64,000 bases of DNA from Acidimicrobiia bacterium. Its GTDB lineage: Bacteria; Acidobacteriota; Terriglobia; Bryobacterales; Bryobacteraceae. A model generated the notes under the pieces. It saw only the letters and a program-made list of their open reading frames with translations, did no database searches and was not told the origin of the DNA. Made by a program: the position numbers and the translations under genes. The stretch lies in contig VFZE01000019.1 of NCBI GenBank assembly GCA_016871315.1, positions 1 to 64,000 of the forward strand, written 5' to 3'. How positions within the stretch are numbered: the first letter of the stretch is position 1; each line of letters opens with the position of its first letter. Below are positions 9,300-19,000 of this stretch, one piece after another.

Positions 9300-9950
9300 C
9301 TAGCCTACTACTTCCGCGTTCACCGCTTGGATCAGCGCCCGGATATACCCATACCCGAACGCGAACGCCTGCAACTCCCCCGGATCATCCTTGTGCTTTG
9401 GCATATGATCCGGACAGAAGGCGCCCGAAAACCCCGCATCGCGCAAGATCCGCATAATCTCCAGAAAATCCATCACCCCTTCATCCGGATACACCTCTTC
9501 GAAATCATGCAGCGCCCCCTGGATGTTCCGCATGTGGATCTGGTGAATCTTCTTCTTCCCCGCCAAATACCGCACAATCGGCAGCACCTCCGTCCGGGGA
9601 TTTTTCAACCCTTCCGCCACCGTCCCCAAACACAGCTGGAACCCGTTGTGCTCGCTGTCCACCTCCGCCTCATACCTCTTGATCGCATCGAACACCGAAG
9701 GTGAATCCCAGTTGTCCGCCCGCCCGCGCCACCGGAATAATCCGTTTCAGAAAATACGTGATCCGCTCCCAATATTCCTCCGACGTCACCCTCCCCGACT
9801 CCGTCTCCGGAAGCTCCCGCCAGTCATCCTCCAGCTTGAATCGCCCCCCACGTGCATCAACGTATTCTTGCGCCGCGGCTGAGCCGCCGCCTGTCCCGCA
9901 CCGAGCATCCCCGCTCCCGCCAGCGCTCCGCCCAACTCCCTGCGATTCAT
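9300..9950 (-). pseudogene. uxuA: Mannonate dehydratase-like gene broken by two internal deletions
   Basis: Three pieces of one UxuA-type TIM-barrel enzyme occur in order but in different frames. The first is a Tat/signal N-terminus starting at ATG 9950 (MNRRELGGALAGAG to NTLMHVGG). The second is the middle piece FKLEDDWRELPETESGRV to ITYFLKRIIPVA. The third is the C-terminal piece from about 9735 down to 9300 (NGFQLCLGTVAEG, QIHMRNIQG, GFCPDHMPK-like). Compared with family members, roughly 100 residues are missing between pieces one and two, and the metal-binding HPDDP region is missing between pieces two and three. Both junctions fall in G-runs. Without the metal site it cannot be active. 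The next gene, an oxidoreductase, follows at 8 bases. An assembly error is possible but two separate ones are unlikely. Confidence 0.82.
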
Positions 9951-10123
9951 GAAGACTCCTTTCTCCGCTGCCGATCATCCGGACCATTCCATCCTGCGCT
10001 CCGGCGCCCGGCTCTGCGCGTTCCCTCGAACATAAGAGCAGGCTTTTACACCATATGCGCGGGTACCAGCCGTTTACGTTCATGCTGCTAGACCTCACGA
10101 GGCATCCATTCTTGGCCGAAGAG

Positions 10124-11158
10124 TCAGTGGTTAATCCGCAATTCCGACCGGTCCCGCCCTACCACCACGATCTGCCCGCCATCGTGGTAAACCCGGGCCA
10201 CACCATCGTACCCGCCCGCCACCTTGCTCAAAAACATCACGTACCCCCGCGTGTGCGTCTCCCCCGCATCCAAATACGACACCAGCGCCCGCCCGAAGAT
10301 CCGCCCCTTCTCAATCAGCACCGGAAACGGCTGATGCAGGCCCGTCGTGCCGAACTCCAGCCCCCGCGCCAGCGGCTTGCCATCCTGCACGTGCCGCCAG
10401 GCGTTGAACCACGCATAATCGCTAGTCTTCCACACATAGCCCAGCAGCAGCCCTCGCCCCGCGTTCACCGCCGTCGCCCACCCCGTCTCCTCCTCGACCA
10501 CATACGACACCACGTTCGGCGCAGGATCATCCCGCAACCGCCGCATGTCCACCGCCTGTCCGTCCTTCAGCGCCTGCGGCCACCACACGGCGGGCTCCTC
10601 CGGATTCGGCATCGGCGAACTCTGCATGAATCCCTTCCGAGCATTCGAATCCACCACCGTCGACTCATCCAGGAACGGCGGACCGATCGTCGGATGCTGC
10701 ACCATGTTGTAGGGCCGCCCCAGCTGCCGCGTGTTGGTCACCGCTTCCGTCACCTCCAGCACCGCGCCGCGAAGCACGGCCGTTCGCCGTACCGTCAACC
10801 CCGCCATCGGCAACGCAGCCGACATCGTCACACTCGTTCCCGTAGACGATTCCACCTTCCACTCCACCCTCGTCGCCTCTCCATGAAAAGGCATACCGTT
10901 CTTTCGCTCCGCTTCCGACGGCTGCCCCCACCGGTCCAAGCACAAGAAATGCGACATGGGCCGCGCCTCATTCGCCGGTCCCGTATTGGCCCACCGCAGC
11001 GGATTCAGCGCCACGTCCTTCAACTCAAACCTCACGATGGAACCGCCGCGATGATCGATCGCCGCGATCGCGGTTGCGTTTTCCAGAAGAACCGCCGGCC
11101 TGCCCTCAAACGTTGTCTGTCCAAAGGCCACGGCCGCAACCAACAAGGCGTATCGCAT
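10124..11158 (-). CDS. Secreted protein with galactose-mutarotase-like fold (putative)
   Basis: A 344-residue protein with a short signal peptide (MRYALLVAAVAFGQ). Residues about 20-330 read as a beta-rich sugar-binding fold like aldose 1-epimerase: FEGRPAVLLENATAIAAIDHRGGSI, then HFLCLDRWG, NMVQHPTIGPPFLDES, GYVWKTSDYAWFNAW and LVSYLDAGETHTRGY. The pattern resembles mutarotase-like proteins but I do not see a clear catalytic His/Glu pair, so an enzymatic role is not assured. It lies upstream of the uronate-type genes on the same strand, after a 173-base gap, which supports a sugar-related role. The function remains a guess. Confidence 0.6.
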   Translation of the reverse strand: MRYALLVAAVAFGQTTFEGRPAVLLENATAIAAIDHRGGSIVRFELKDVALNPLRWANTGPANEARPMSHFLCLDRWGQPSEAERKNGMPFHGEATRVEWKVESSTGTSVTMSAALPMAGLTVRRTAVLRGAVLEVTEAVTNTRQLGRPYNMVQHPTIGPPFLDESTVVDSNARKGFMQSSPMPNPEEPAVWWPQALKDGQAVDMRRLRDDPAPNVVSYVVEEETGWATAVNAGRGLLLGYVWKTSDYAWFNAWRHVQDGKPLARGLEFGTTGLHQPFPVLIEKGRIFGRALVSYLDAGETHTRGYVMFLSKVAGGYDGVARVYHDGGQIVVVGRDRSELRINH

Positions 11159-11188
11159 GAGACGTGATTATGACACCTCTGTGGAATA

Positions 11189-12364
11189 ATGAAATCAAGC
11201 CCCCTCATGAAGATCTGCTACCTGGACGCCTTCTCCGGCATCAGCGGAGACATGACCGTCGGCGCGCTCATCGACGCCGGCGCTGACGCCACCGCACTCG
11301 TCTCGGCGCTGGAATCTCTCGGCACCGGCGCCCGCTTCCAGATCGAAAAAACCAAGCGCCGCGGCATCGCCGCATCCAAGTTCACCGTCGAAGGCGGCGA
11401 AACCAAGAAGCACCGCCACCTCCGGCAAATTCTCTCGATGATCGCCGGCTCACAGCTCAGCGCGCGCGCCAAGCAGAACGCCGAACGAGTCTTCCAGCGC
11501 CTCGGCGAAGCGGAAGCCTCCGTCCACGGCGTCCCCATGGAAAAGGTCCATTTCCACGAAGTCGGCGCGGTCGATTCCATCGCCGACATCGCCGGAGCCT
11601 GTGAAGCGATGGACCTGCTCGGCATCGAAGCCGTCCTCTCCGCCCCCATCAACGTCGGCAGCGGAACCGTCAACACGGAACACGGCGTGCTCCCCGTCCC
11701 CGCTCCCGCCACCGCCGCCCTCCTCGCCGGAAAGCCCATCTACTCCCGCGGCCCCGCCATGGAGCTCACCACCCCCACCGGAGCCGCACTCGCCACCACT
11801 CTTGCCGCCGAATTCGGCTCACTCCCTCCCATGAAAATCCACGCCATCGGCTACGGCGCAGGTTCCCGCGACTTCCCCGAAAACGCCAACGTCCTCCGCG
11901 TCCTGATCGGTGAACGCCAGTCCGCCGCCGAAGCCACAACGGTTGCCGTCATCGAAGCCAACATCGACGACTCCACGCCCGAAGTCCTCGGCTACGCCAT
12001 GGAGCGCCTCATGGAGCAAGGGGCCCTCGACGTCTCCCTCTCCCCGCTGCAAATGAAAAAGAACCGTCCCGGCTCGCTGCTCCGCGTCGTCGCGCGCCTG
12101 GAAGACCGCGACGCCCTCGCCTCGCTCGTCCTCGCCGAAACCTCTACCCTCGGCGTCCGCCTCTCCACCGCCGAGCGCCGCGTCCAGCCTCGCAGCATCG
12201 TCGAAGTAGCCATCCCTGGCGGCGCCGTCCGCGTCAAGGTCGCCGCCGACGGTACCTTCGCGCCCGAATACGAAGACTGCCGCAAGATCGCCCAATCCAC
12301 CGGAACACCGCTCAAGCAAGTCCTCGCCGAAGCCAGCCACGCTTATCTCAAAAACTCTCGATGA
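11189..12364 (+). CDS. larC: Nickel-pincer cofactor biosynthesis protein LarC
   Basis: LarC inserts nickel by CTP-dependent cyclometallation into the pyridinium bis-thiocarboxylate made by LarB and LarE, giving the cofactor of lactate racemase and related epimerases. The 391-residue product contains the typical LarC start MKICYLDAFSGISGDMTVGAL, HFHEVGAVDSIADIAGAC, ELTTPTGAALATTLA and the C-terminal half with EANIDDSTPEVLGYAMERL and MKKNRPGSLLRV. The N- and C-terminal halves are in one uninterrupted frame, unlike the frameshifted gene of Lactiplantibacillus. ATG 11207 (MKICYL) is an alternative start. No larA, larB or larE is in the window. It overlaps metG by ATGA. Confidence 0.93.
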   Translation: MKSSPLMKICYLDAFSGISGDMTVGALIDAGADATALVSALESLGTGARFQIEKTKRRGIAASKFTVEGGETKKHRHLRQILSMIAGSQLSARAKQNAERVFQRLGEAEASVHGVPMEKVHFHEVGAVDSIADIAGACEAMDLLGIEAVLSAPINVGSGTVNTEHGVLPVPAPATAALLAGKPIYSRGPAMELTTPTGAALATTLAAEFGSLPPMKIHAIGYGAGSRDFPENANVLRVLIGERQSAAEATTVAVIEANIDDSTPEVLGYAMERLMEQGALDVSLSPLQMKKNRPGSLLRVVARLEDRDALASLVLAETSTLGVRLSTAERRVQPRSIVEVAIPGGAVRVKVAADGTFAPEYEDCRKIAQSTGTPLKQVLAEASHAYLKNSR

Positions 12365-14283
12365 AATACTACCTAACCACTCCTATCTACTACGTCAACG
12401 CCGCACCCCACATCGGCCACACCTACACCACCATCGCCGCCGACCTGATCGCGCGTTACCAAACCATGCTCGGCAACGAAGTGGTGCTGACCACCGGCAC
12501 CGATGAGCACGGCCAGAAAATTGAGCGCGCCGCCCGCGCCGCCGGCAAATCCCCCCAGGAATTCACCGGTGTCATCAGCGCCGAATTCAAATCCCAGTGG
12601 GAAAAACTCGGCCTCCGCATCGATCGCTTCATGCGCACAACCGATCCGCGCCACCATAAAAAGGTCCAGGAACTCTTCACCCGCTGCCTCAAAAGCGGCT
12701 ACATCTACAAAGGCTCCTACACCGGCCAGTACTGCGTCTCCTGCGAGCTCTACGTCAGCGACGCCGAGCCCGGCGCGCCCTGTCCCGACTGCCAGCGCCC
12801 CACCGAAACCATCACCGAAGAAAACTACTTCTTCAAGCTCTCCGCCTTTCAGGAGAAGCTGCTCCATCTCTACGAAAAGCAGCCCGATTTCATCCAGCCC
12901 GAATCACGCCGCAATGAAGTCAAGGCCTTCGTCAAGCAGGGCCTCGGCGACCTCTCCATCTCAAGGACCACCATCAAGTGGGGCATCCCCGTGCCGGAGG
13001 AAGCCAAGCATGTCTTCTACGTCTGGTTCGACGCTCTCACCACCTACATGTCCGCAGTCGAAGGCGAGCACCGCTGGCCCGCCGACCTGCACTTAATCGG
13101 AAAGGAAATCGTCCGCTTCCACGCCATCTACTGGCCCGCTTTTCTCATGGCCGCCGAATGGCCTCTGCCCAAGCGCGTCTTCGCCCACGGCTGGCTGCTC
13201 TTTGAAGAGGACAAAATGTCGAAATCGCGCGGCAACATCGTCCGCGCCACCCCCATTCAAGCGGTGGTTGGCTTCGACGCCCTGCGTTATTTCCTCCTCC
13301 GCGAAGTCGTCTTCGGCCAGGATGGCAGCTTCAGCTACGATGCCTTGATCGGACGCTATAACTCCGACCTCGCCAACGGTCTCGGCAACCTCGCCAGCCG
13401 AACCCTTAGCATGATCCGCCAGTACCGCGACGGCGTCATCCCCGCCGGCATTGCCCCGGAACCCATCACATCCCACGCTGCCCAGACCATCGCCGCCTGC
13501 CGCGCCGCTTTTGAAAACTTCGAATTCTCCAAAGGCCTGGAATCCCTCTGGTCACTCCAATCCGCCGCCGACAAATACATCGTCGAACAAGCCCCCTGGA
13601 AACTTGTCAAGAGCTCCGATCCGGATGCCCCCGCCCAGCTCGACGCCACCCTCTACACCTCCGCCGAAATCCTCCGCATCGCCTGTGTCCTGCTCGCGCC
13701 GGTCATCCCTGATTCCGCCGAAAAGATCTGGACCCAGCTCGGCTGCAAATCAAAACTCGCCTCCCAACGCATTGACCAACTGGCCTGGGGACAGCTCGAA
13801 GCCGGCCAATCCGTCGGCGAACCCTCCGCCGTCTTCCCCCGCATCGACGCCAAACCCGCCATCGAAAAAATGAAGGAGCTCGAGATCGCTGAAACCGCCC
13901 GCCAAAAAGCCCTGCTCGGCCAAAAGGAAGAGCCCGCTCCCGCGGAGCAGAACAACCACATCTCCATCGACGACTTCTCCAAAGTCGACCTCCGCGTCGG
14001 TCAAGTCCTCAGCGCCGAAAAGGTCAAAGGCGCAGACAAGCTCCTCCACCTCAAAGTCGACATCGGCGAACCCTCCCCACGCTCCATCGTCGCCGGCATC
14101 GCCACCGCCTACGCCCCCGAACAAATGATCGGCCGCAAAGTGGTCATCGTAGCCAACCTCGCCCCGCGCAAGCTCCGCGGCCTGGAATCCCAAGGCATGA
14201 TCGTCGCCGCATCGCTGGAAGGCGGCTCCCCCGTCCTCGCCGGATTCCTCGAAGATGTCCCCGTGGGTGCCCGCCTCAAGTGA
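12361..14283 (+). CDS. metG: Methionyl-tRNA synthetase with C-terminal tRNA-binding domain
   Basis: A 640-residue class I aminoacyl-tRNA synthetase that charges tRNA(Met) in the cytoplasm. The HIGH signature is at residues 17-20 (HIGH), the zinc knuckle lies in CVSC...CPDC (about 127-147), and KMSKS is in DKMSKSRGN near residue 285. The C-terminal 110 residues (DDFSKVDLRVGQVLSAEKV, LVASL-type OB fold) are the EMAP-II-like tRNA-binding domain that dimerises the enzyme. The start overlaps the larC stop as ATGA, and the stop overlaps the next gene's GTG, which points to translational coupling of an unusual larC-metG-tatD trio. Confidence 0.97.
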   Translation: MKYYLTTPIYYVNAAPHIGHTYTTIAADLIARYQTMLGNEVVLTTGTDEHGQKIERAARAAGKSPQEFTGVISAEFKSQWEKLGLRIDRFMRTTDPRHHKKVQELFTRCLKSGYIYKGSYTGQYCVSCELYVSDAEPGAPCPDCQRPTETITEENYFFKLSAFQEKLLHLYEKQPDFIQPESRRNEVKAFVKQGLGDLSISRTTIKWGIPVPEEAKHVFYVWFDALTTYMSAVEGEHRWPADLHLIGKEIVRFHAIYWPAFLMAAEWPLPKRVFAHGWLLFEEDKMSKSRGNIVRATPIQAVVGFDALRYFLLREVVFGQDGSFSYDALIGRYNSDLANGLGNLASRTLSMIRQYRDGVIPAGIAPEPITSHAAQTIAACRAAFENFEFSKGLESLWSLQSAADKYIVEQAPWKLVKSSDPDAPAQLDATLYTSAEILRIACVLLAPVIPDSAEKIWTQLGCKSKLASQRIDQLAWGQLEAGQSVGEPSAVFPRIDAKPAIEKMKELEIAETARQKALLGQKEEPAPAEQNNHISIDDFSKVDLRVGQVLSAEKVKGADKLLHLKVDIGEPSPRSIVAGIATAYAPEQMIGRKVVIVANLAPRKLRGLESQGMIVAASLEGGSPVLAGFLEDVPVGARLK

Positions 14284-15056
14284 CGCTCGTCGACTCCCAC
14301 TGCCACCTCGACGATGAGCGCTTCTCCGAAGAGCTCAACCAGGTCATCGATCGCGCCCTCGCGGCCGGCGTAACCCACATGATGACCATCGGCACCGGCG
14401 ACGGCCCGCCCGATCTCGAAGCCGCCATCCGCCTCGCCGACCGCTACGAGTGCCTCTACGCCTCAGTCGGCGTCCACCCCCACTACGCCGCCAAAGCCGA
14501 ACCCGGCACTCTGGCCCAACTCGATCAGCTCCGCAAGCACCCGAAAGTTCTCGCCCTCGGCGAAATCGGCCTCGACTACCACTACAACAACTCTCCGCAA
14601 GACGTCCAGCGCCGCGTCTTCATTGAACAGCTCGAGCTCGCCTCCTCAGCCCACCTCCCCATCATCATCCACACCCGCGAAGCCTGGCCCGACACCTTCA
14701 CTCTCATCGAGCGCCACTGGAACCCAGCCGCCGGCGGCATCATGCACTGCTTCTCCGGCGGCCCCGCCGAAGCCGAACGCGCCCTAGCTCTTGGCTTCCA
14801 CATCTCGTTTTCCGGCATCGTCACCTACCCCAAAGCCTTTGAAGTCCACGAAGCCGCCCGCCTCGTCCCGCTCGACCGTCTTCTGATCGAAACCGACGCC
14901 CCCTACCTCGCCCCCATCCCCCACCGCGGCAAACGCAACGAACCCGCCTTCGTCGCCGAAACCTGCCTCAAACTCGCCCAACTCCGCTCCCAACCCTCCA
15001 CCGAAATCGCCCACGCCGCCTCCCTCAACTGGCGCAACTTGTGCCTCCCGCACTGA
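14280..15056 (+). CDS. TatD family metal-dependent deoxyribonuclease
   Basis: A 258-residue TIM-barrel metallohydrolase of the TatD/YcfH type, commonly found right after metG in bacteria. Metal-binding and active-site motifs in order are DSHCHLDD (residues 4-11), GEIGLDYHY, IIHTREAW, MHCFSG and ETDAPYLAP. Members show 3'-5' exonuclease activity and act in DNA repair or turnover; the precise role here is inferred. It starts with GTG overlapping the metG stop (GTGA). A GC hairpin follows the stop. Confidence 0.93.
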   Translation: MTLVDSHCHLDDERFSEELNQVIDRALAAGVTHMMTIGTGDGPPDLEAAIRLADRYECLYASVGVHPHYAAKAEPGTLAQLDQLRKHPKVLALGEIGLDYHYNNSPQDVQRRVFIEQLELASSAHLPIIIHTREAWPDTFTLIERHWNPAAGGIMHCFSGGPAEAERALALGFHISFSGIVTYPKAFEVHEAARLVPLDRLLIETDAPYLAPIPHRGKRNEPAFVAETCLKLAQLRSQPSTEIAHAASLNWRNLCLPH

Positions 15057-15063
15057 CCCGTGG

Positions 15064-15080
15064 GCGGGCCTTCGGCCCGC
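15064..15080 (+). terminator. GC-rich hairpin after the tatD gene
   Basis: A perfect 7-base stem, GCGGGCC with GGCCCGC, encloses a TTC loop and begins 8 bases after the stop. No T-run follows, so it could be a weak intrinsic terminator, an RNA-stabilising hairpin or a REP-like element. Confidence 0.35.
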
Positions 15081-15156
15081 GCGGGGTTCAGCCTCGCCCT
15101 GGAGAAGCTGAGCGAACTCTGCCGCATGATTGACGAACGTTCATTAAAATTTCTTC

Positions 15157-15184
15157 TTGACGTGGCCCCGCCCTTGGTGATACA
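15157..15184 (+). promoter_or_regulatory. Sigma-70-like promoter of the truncated TonB copy
   Basis: TTGACG at 15157-15162 and GATACA at 15179-15184 are separated by 16 bases. The same two boxes with the same spacing recur before the full-length downstream paralogue (15983-16010), and conservation across the duplication supports function. AGAGGGGAGG at 15201-15210 is the ribosome site. Confidence 0.5.
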
Positions 15185-15218
15185 GTCCCTCCAACGACAT
15201 AGAGGGGAGGTCATTCCA

Positions 15219-15971
15219 ATGACCCGCTTGCGGTTTTGTGTTTTGGGGTTCCTCCTGGCCCAGTTTGCCGTCGCGCAAACAGGCCAGGGAATTGTCGTCG
15301 GCGTCGTCTCCGATATCAGCGGCGCCGGCCACGCCGCCGGCGGCCGCTCACGCGCCTTCGTCATGGCCACCGACGGCGTCTCCGGCATGACGCCAGGCAC
15401 CGGAGCCATCGGCACCGGCCGCAACATGTCCACCGTCCTCCACAACATGGAAGAGATCAAGGTCATCACCACCGCTCTGCCCGCCGAATACGGCCACTCC
15501 GGCGGCGGCATGATGAGCATCACCTTCAAGAGCGGTACCAACTCCCTCCACGGCCTCGCCGAGGAGCGCTACATGGCCCGGCAAATGATCCATCGGAACT
15601 GGCAGGACGCGAACTTGCCGAATAATGTTCTTGGCTTTCACCTCATGTCCGGCAACATCAGCGGGCCCGTCGTGCTCCCCAAGCTCTACGACGGCCGCAA
15701 CCGCACCTTCTTCCTCGTCGGCTTCCAGCGCCATCACGAAAAAGCCTCCGAGAACAACGACCGTAACGTCCCCAGCCCCGCCATGCTCGCCGGCGACTTC
15801 CGCTTCGGCGGAATCGGCGATCCCATCTACGACCCCGCCTCCCTCGTTCGCCTCCCCAACGGAGACTATTCTCGCGCCCAGTTCCCCGGCAATCGCATCC
15901 CACTTAGCCGTGTCGACCACGTCTCCACCGACCCCGTGCGCCTGGAGCAGATCCGCCGCGCATCGCATTAA
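15219..15971 (+). pseudogene. Internally deleted copy of the adjacent TonB-dependent receptor
   Basis: A 250-codon reading frame that starts with a good ribosome site and an intact signal peptide (MTRLRFCVLGFLLAQFAVAQ), and is a shortened version of the receptor at 16034-19423. Residues 21-36 match the parent start of the regulatory domain, residues 37-233 match parent residues 174-369, and residues 234-250 match parent residues from about 836. Two segments are therefore missing: about 387 bases (parent 16166-16552) and about 1398 bases (17141-18538). Both losses are in frame. It then stops, lacking the rest of the barrel. It cannot form a beta barrel, so it is treated as a pseudogene, though it may still be expressed. 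Confidence 0.85.
15327..15917 (+). repeat. Tandem duplicate block homologous to 16553-17140
   Basis: This plug-domain segment encodes nearly the same protein as 16553-17140, with one extra codon (LVRLPNG versus LVFVNG). Most differences are at third codon positions, so the duplication is not very recent. Confidence 0.85.
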
Positions 15972-15982
15972 CAAAAATCACA

Positions 15983-16010
15983 TTGACGGATAGACCAATC
16001 CAGTGATACA
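15983..16010 (+). promoter_or_regulatory. Sigma-70-like promoter of the full-length TonB receptor
   Basis: TTGACG at 15983-15988, a 16-base spacer and GATACA at 16005-16010, followed by AGGAG at 16021-16025. It is the duplicate of the promoter at 15157-15184. Confidence 0.5.
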
Positions 16011-16033
16011 GTCCTGCCAAAGGAGTGAGGTTC

Positions 16034-19000
16034 ATGCGCTCTGTCCGTCTCTGGGAAGTACTCTTTGTTTCTCTTCTGGTCCTGTGGATGCTTGTGCCCT
16101 CCGCCGCGCTGGCGCAAACCGGCCAAGGCACCGTCACCGGACTCGTTACCGATGCTAGCGGAGCCGTCCTCGCCGGAGCGAAGGTCCGATTGACCGAGAG
16201 GTCAACCGGGTTCTCCTACTCGCCTGTCACTAACGAACAAGGGCTGTACCGTACGCCGTACCTGAACCCCGGCACTTACGAAATGGTCTTTGAGGCCCAG
16301 GGTTTCAAGCGCCTCGTGCGCAGCAACATCATGGTCCGCGCTACCGAAACCCTAAAGGTCGACGCCCAACTCGAGATCGGCGCTGTCGTCGAGTCGGTCG
16401 AAGTCGCCGCCGGAGCCACGCTGCTCGAGACCGAAACCAGCACCACCGGGCACCTGGTCACCGGAACACAGCTGGTGAAGCTCCCCACGCCGCAAATGAA
16501 GGTCGAGAGCATGCTCTGGTACGTCCCCAACGTCACCTCCCAGGCCGGGTTCGGCCACGCGGCCGGCAGCCGGTCCCGATCGTTCGTGATGGCGACCGAC
16601 GGCGTCTCCGGGCTCACCCCAGGCACGGGAGTCATCGGCACCGGCCGGAACATGTCCACTGTGCAGCACGCCATGGAGGAGATCAAGGTGCTGACCACCG
16701 CCCTTCCGGCCGAATACGGCCATTCCGGCGGGGGTATGATGAGCATCGTCTTCAAGAGCGGCACCAATTCCCTCCACGGTCTGGCCGAGGAGCGCTACAT
16801 GGCCCGCCACATGATCCACCGCAACTTCCAGGACGCCAACCTCCCCACCAACAACTTCGGTTTTCACCTCATGTCCGGCACCATCAGCGGACCCATCGTC
16901 ATCCCGAAACTCTACAACGGACGCAACAGGACTTTCTTCCTTGCAGGCTTCCAGCGCCACCATGAGAAAGCCTCCGAGAACAACGACCGCACCGTGCCCA
17001 GCCCCGCCATGCTCGCCGGTGATTTCAGCTTCGGCGGTATCGGCGACCCCATTTACGATCCCGCCTCCCTCGTTTTCGTAAACGGCGCCTATTCCCGCAC
17101 TCAGTTTCCGGGCAATCGTCTCCCCCTCAGCCGCGTCGATCCGGTCTTCAACAAGTTCATGAGCTTCAATCCCTACACCGGCGAAAGCAACCGGAACAAC
17201 CAAGCCTTCATCAACCGGCTCGGGCCGCAGAATAACCTCAGCGCCGACACCGTCTACCGTTCCTACCGTACCGGCTTTGATTACAAGGTCGATCACTCCT
17301 TCTCGGACGGCCACAAGATCTTCGGTCGCTATTCCAATTTCCGGCACCGCGCCTTTCAAGACCGCTGGCAGATCGCCGTCGCCAATCCCATTTTCGACTT
17401 CAACTTCACGCCCATCCCGATTAACCAGCGCCAAGTGGTCATCTCCGATTCCTACACGATCAATCCCACCACGATCAACGAAATCAGGATCGGCGCCAAC
17501 CGCCGCAAGTTCTCCCGCGATCCGCAAAGCGTCGGGCAGGGGTGGGCCGCCACGCTTGGTATCCCCAACGTCGGCCCCGAGACCATGCCCGATTTCCGCA
17601 ACTCCGGCGGTGGCACGCTCATCAACACGTTCCCCCGCAACAGAGAAGCGCAGGCGAATGAGAATATCAGCGTGCAGGAAAACCTCACGCTCGTCCGCGG
17701 CCGGCACACCTTCAAGACCGGCTACGAGATTCTCCGCACCCGCCACAACATTCACGTGGACTCGCAACCTTCCGGGATCTACCGCATGGGTGGCACTGAG
17801 TTTCCCTTCCGCCCCAATACCGGCAACGCCTTCGCTTCCTTCATGCTCGGAGGCGTCGTGCGCGCCGATTACACGCGCGATCTGGCGACGTGGCTGCCTC
17901 AATGGTGGTCCCACGCCCTTTACTTCCAGGACGACTGGAAAGTCACTCCGAACCTCACCTTGAACCTCGGCTTGCGCTGGCAATATGAATCTCCCTTCAG
18001 CACCAAATACGGCCAGCAGAGCCAGTTCAACCCCACCGCCATCGATCCGCTCACGGGCCGTCAGGGCGCTCTGCTCCATCCCAAGGGCCTGCTGGCCGGA
18101 CGCGACTGGAACAACCTCCAGCCTCGCGTCGGCCTGGCTTATCACTTCAATCCCAAGTGGGTCTTCCGCGGCGGCTTCGCGGTCAACACGCTTGACCTGT
18201 GGACGAATGGGTTAAACGAGAATTTCGAGGAGTATTTCGCCAGCGCCGTGGTCCAGCCCGAGCCCGGCAATCCCGATGTCGCCTTCTACCTCCGCAACGG
18301 CCCTCCGCGCTTCAGTTTCAACATCGCTCCTGACGGATCGGCGCCGTTCGTCGGCACCAACTTCACGGGCCGCTCCGCCTCCTACTACGATCCCAACATG
18401 CGCATGCCCTACACCATGAACTGGAATCTGGGCTTCCAGTGGGAGTTTGCCCGCAACCTCCTGCTCGACATCGGCTACCAGGGATCTTCGGGCGTCGGTC
18501 TCCTCAACCGTTGGGACATCAACGCCGTCCCGCTCGATATCTCCACCGACCCGGTCCAGTTGGAACGTGTGCGCCAGGCCTCACAGAACTTCCGGCCATT
18601 CCCGCACTTCGGCTCCGTGCTGCATTACGCTAACTACGGCCATTCCAGCTTTCACTCCGGCACCATCAAAGTGGAAAAGCGCTTCTCGCAAGGTTTCTCG
18701 CTCACCTCCTTCTACACCTGGAGCCGGTCGATCGATGAGGCGTCCGACGACGGCGGCGCCGGCGGCATCACCTTCTACAACCGGCGCCTGGAGAAGGGCC
18801 GTTCCAACTTCGACGTGCCTCACCGCTGGGTCTCTTATGCGCTCTGGGAGCTGCCCTTTGGCAGAGGCAAGAAGTGGTTGCGCGACGCCCACTGGCTGAC
18901 CAACGGCGTCCTCGGAAACTGGGAGCTCAACGTCATCCAGACCTTCGAAAACGGCATTCCGTTCAACTTCGGCTTCACCGGCTCACCCAACGTCTACCTC

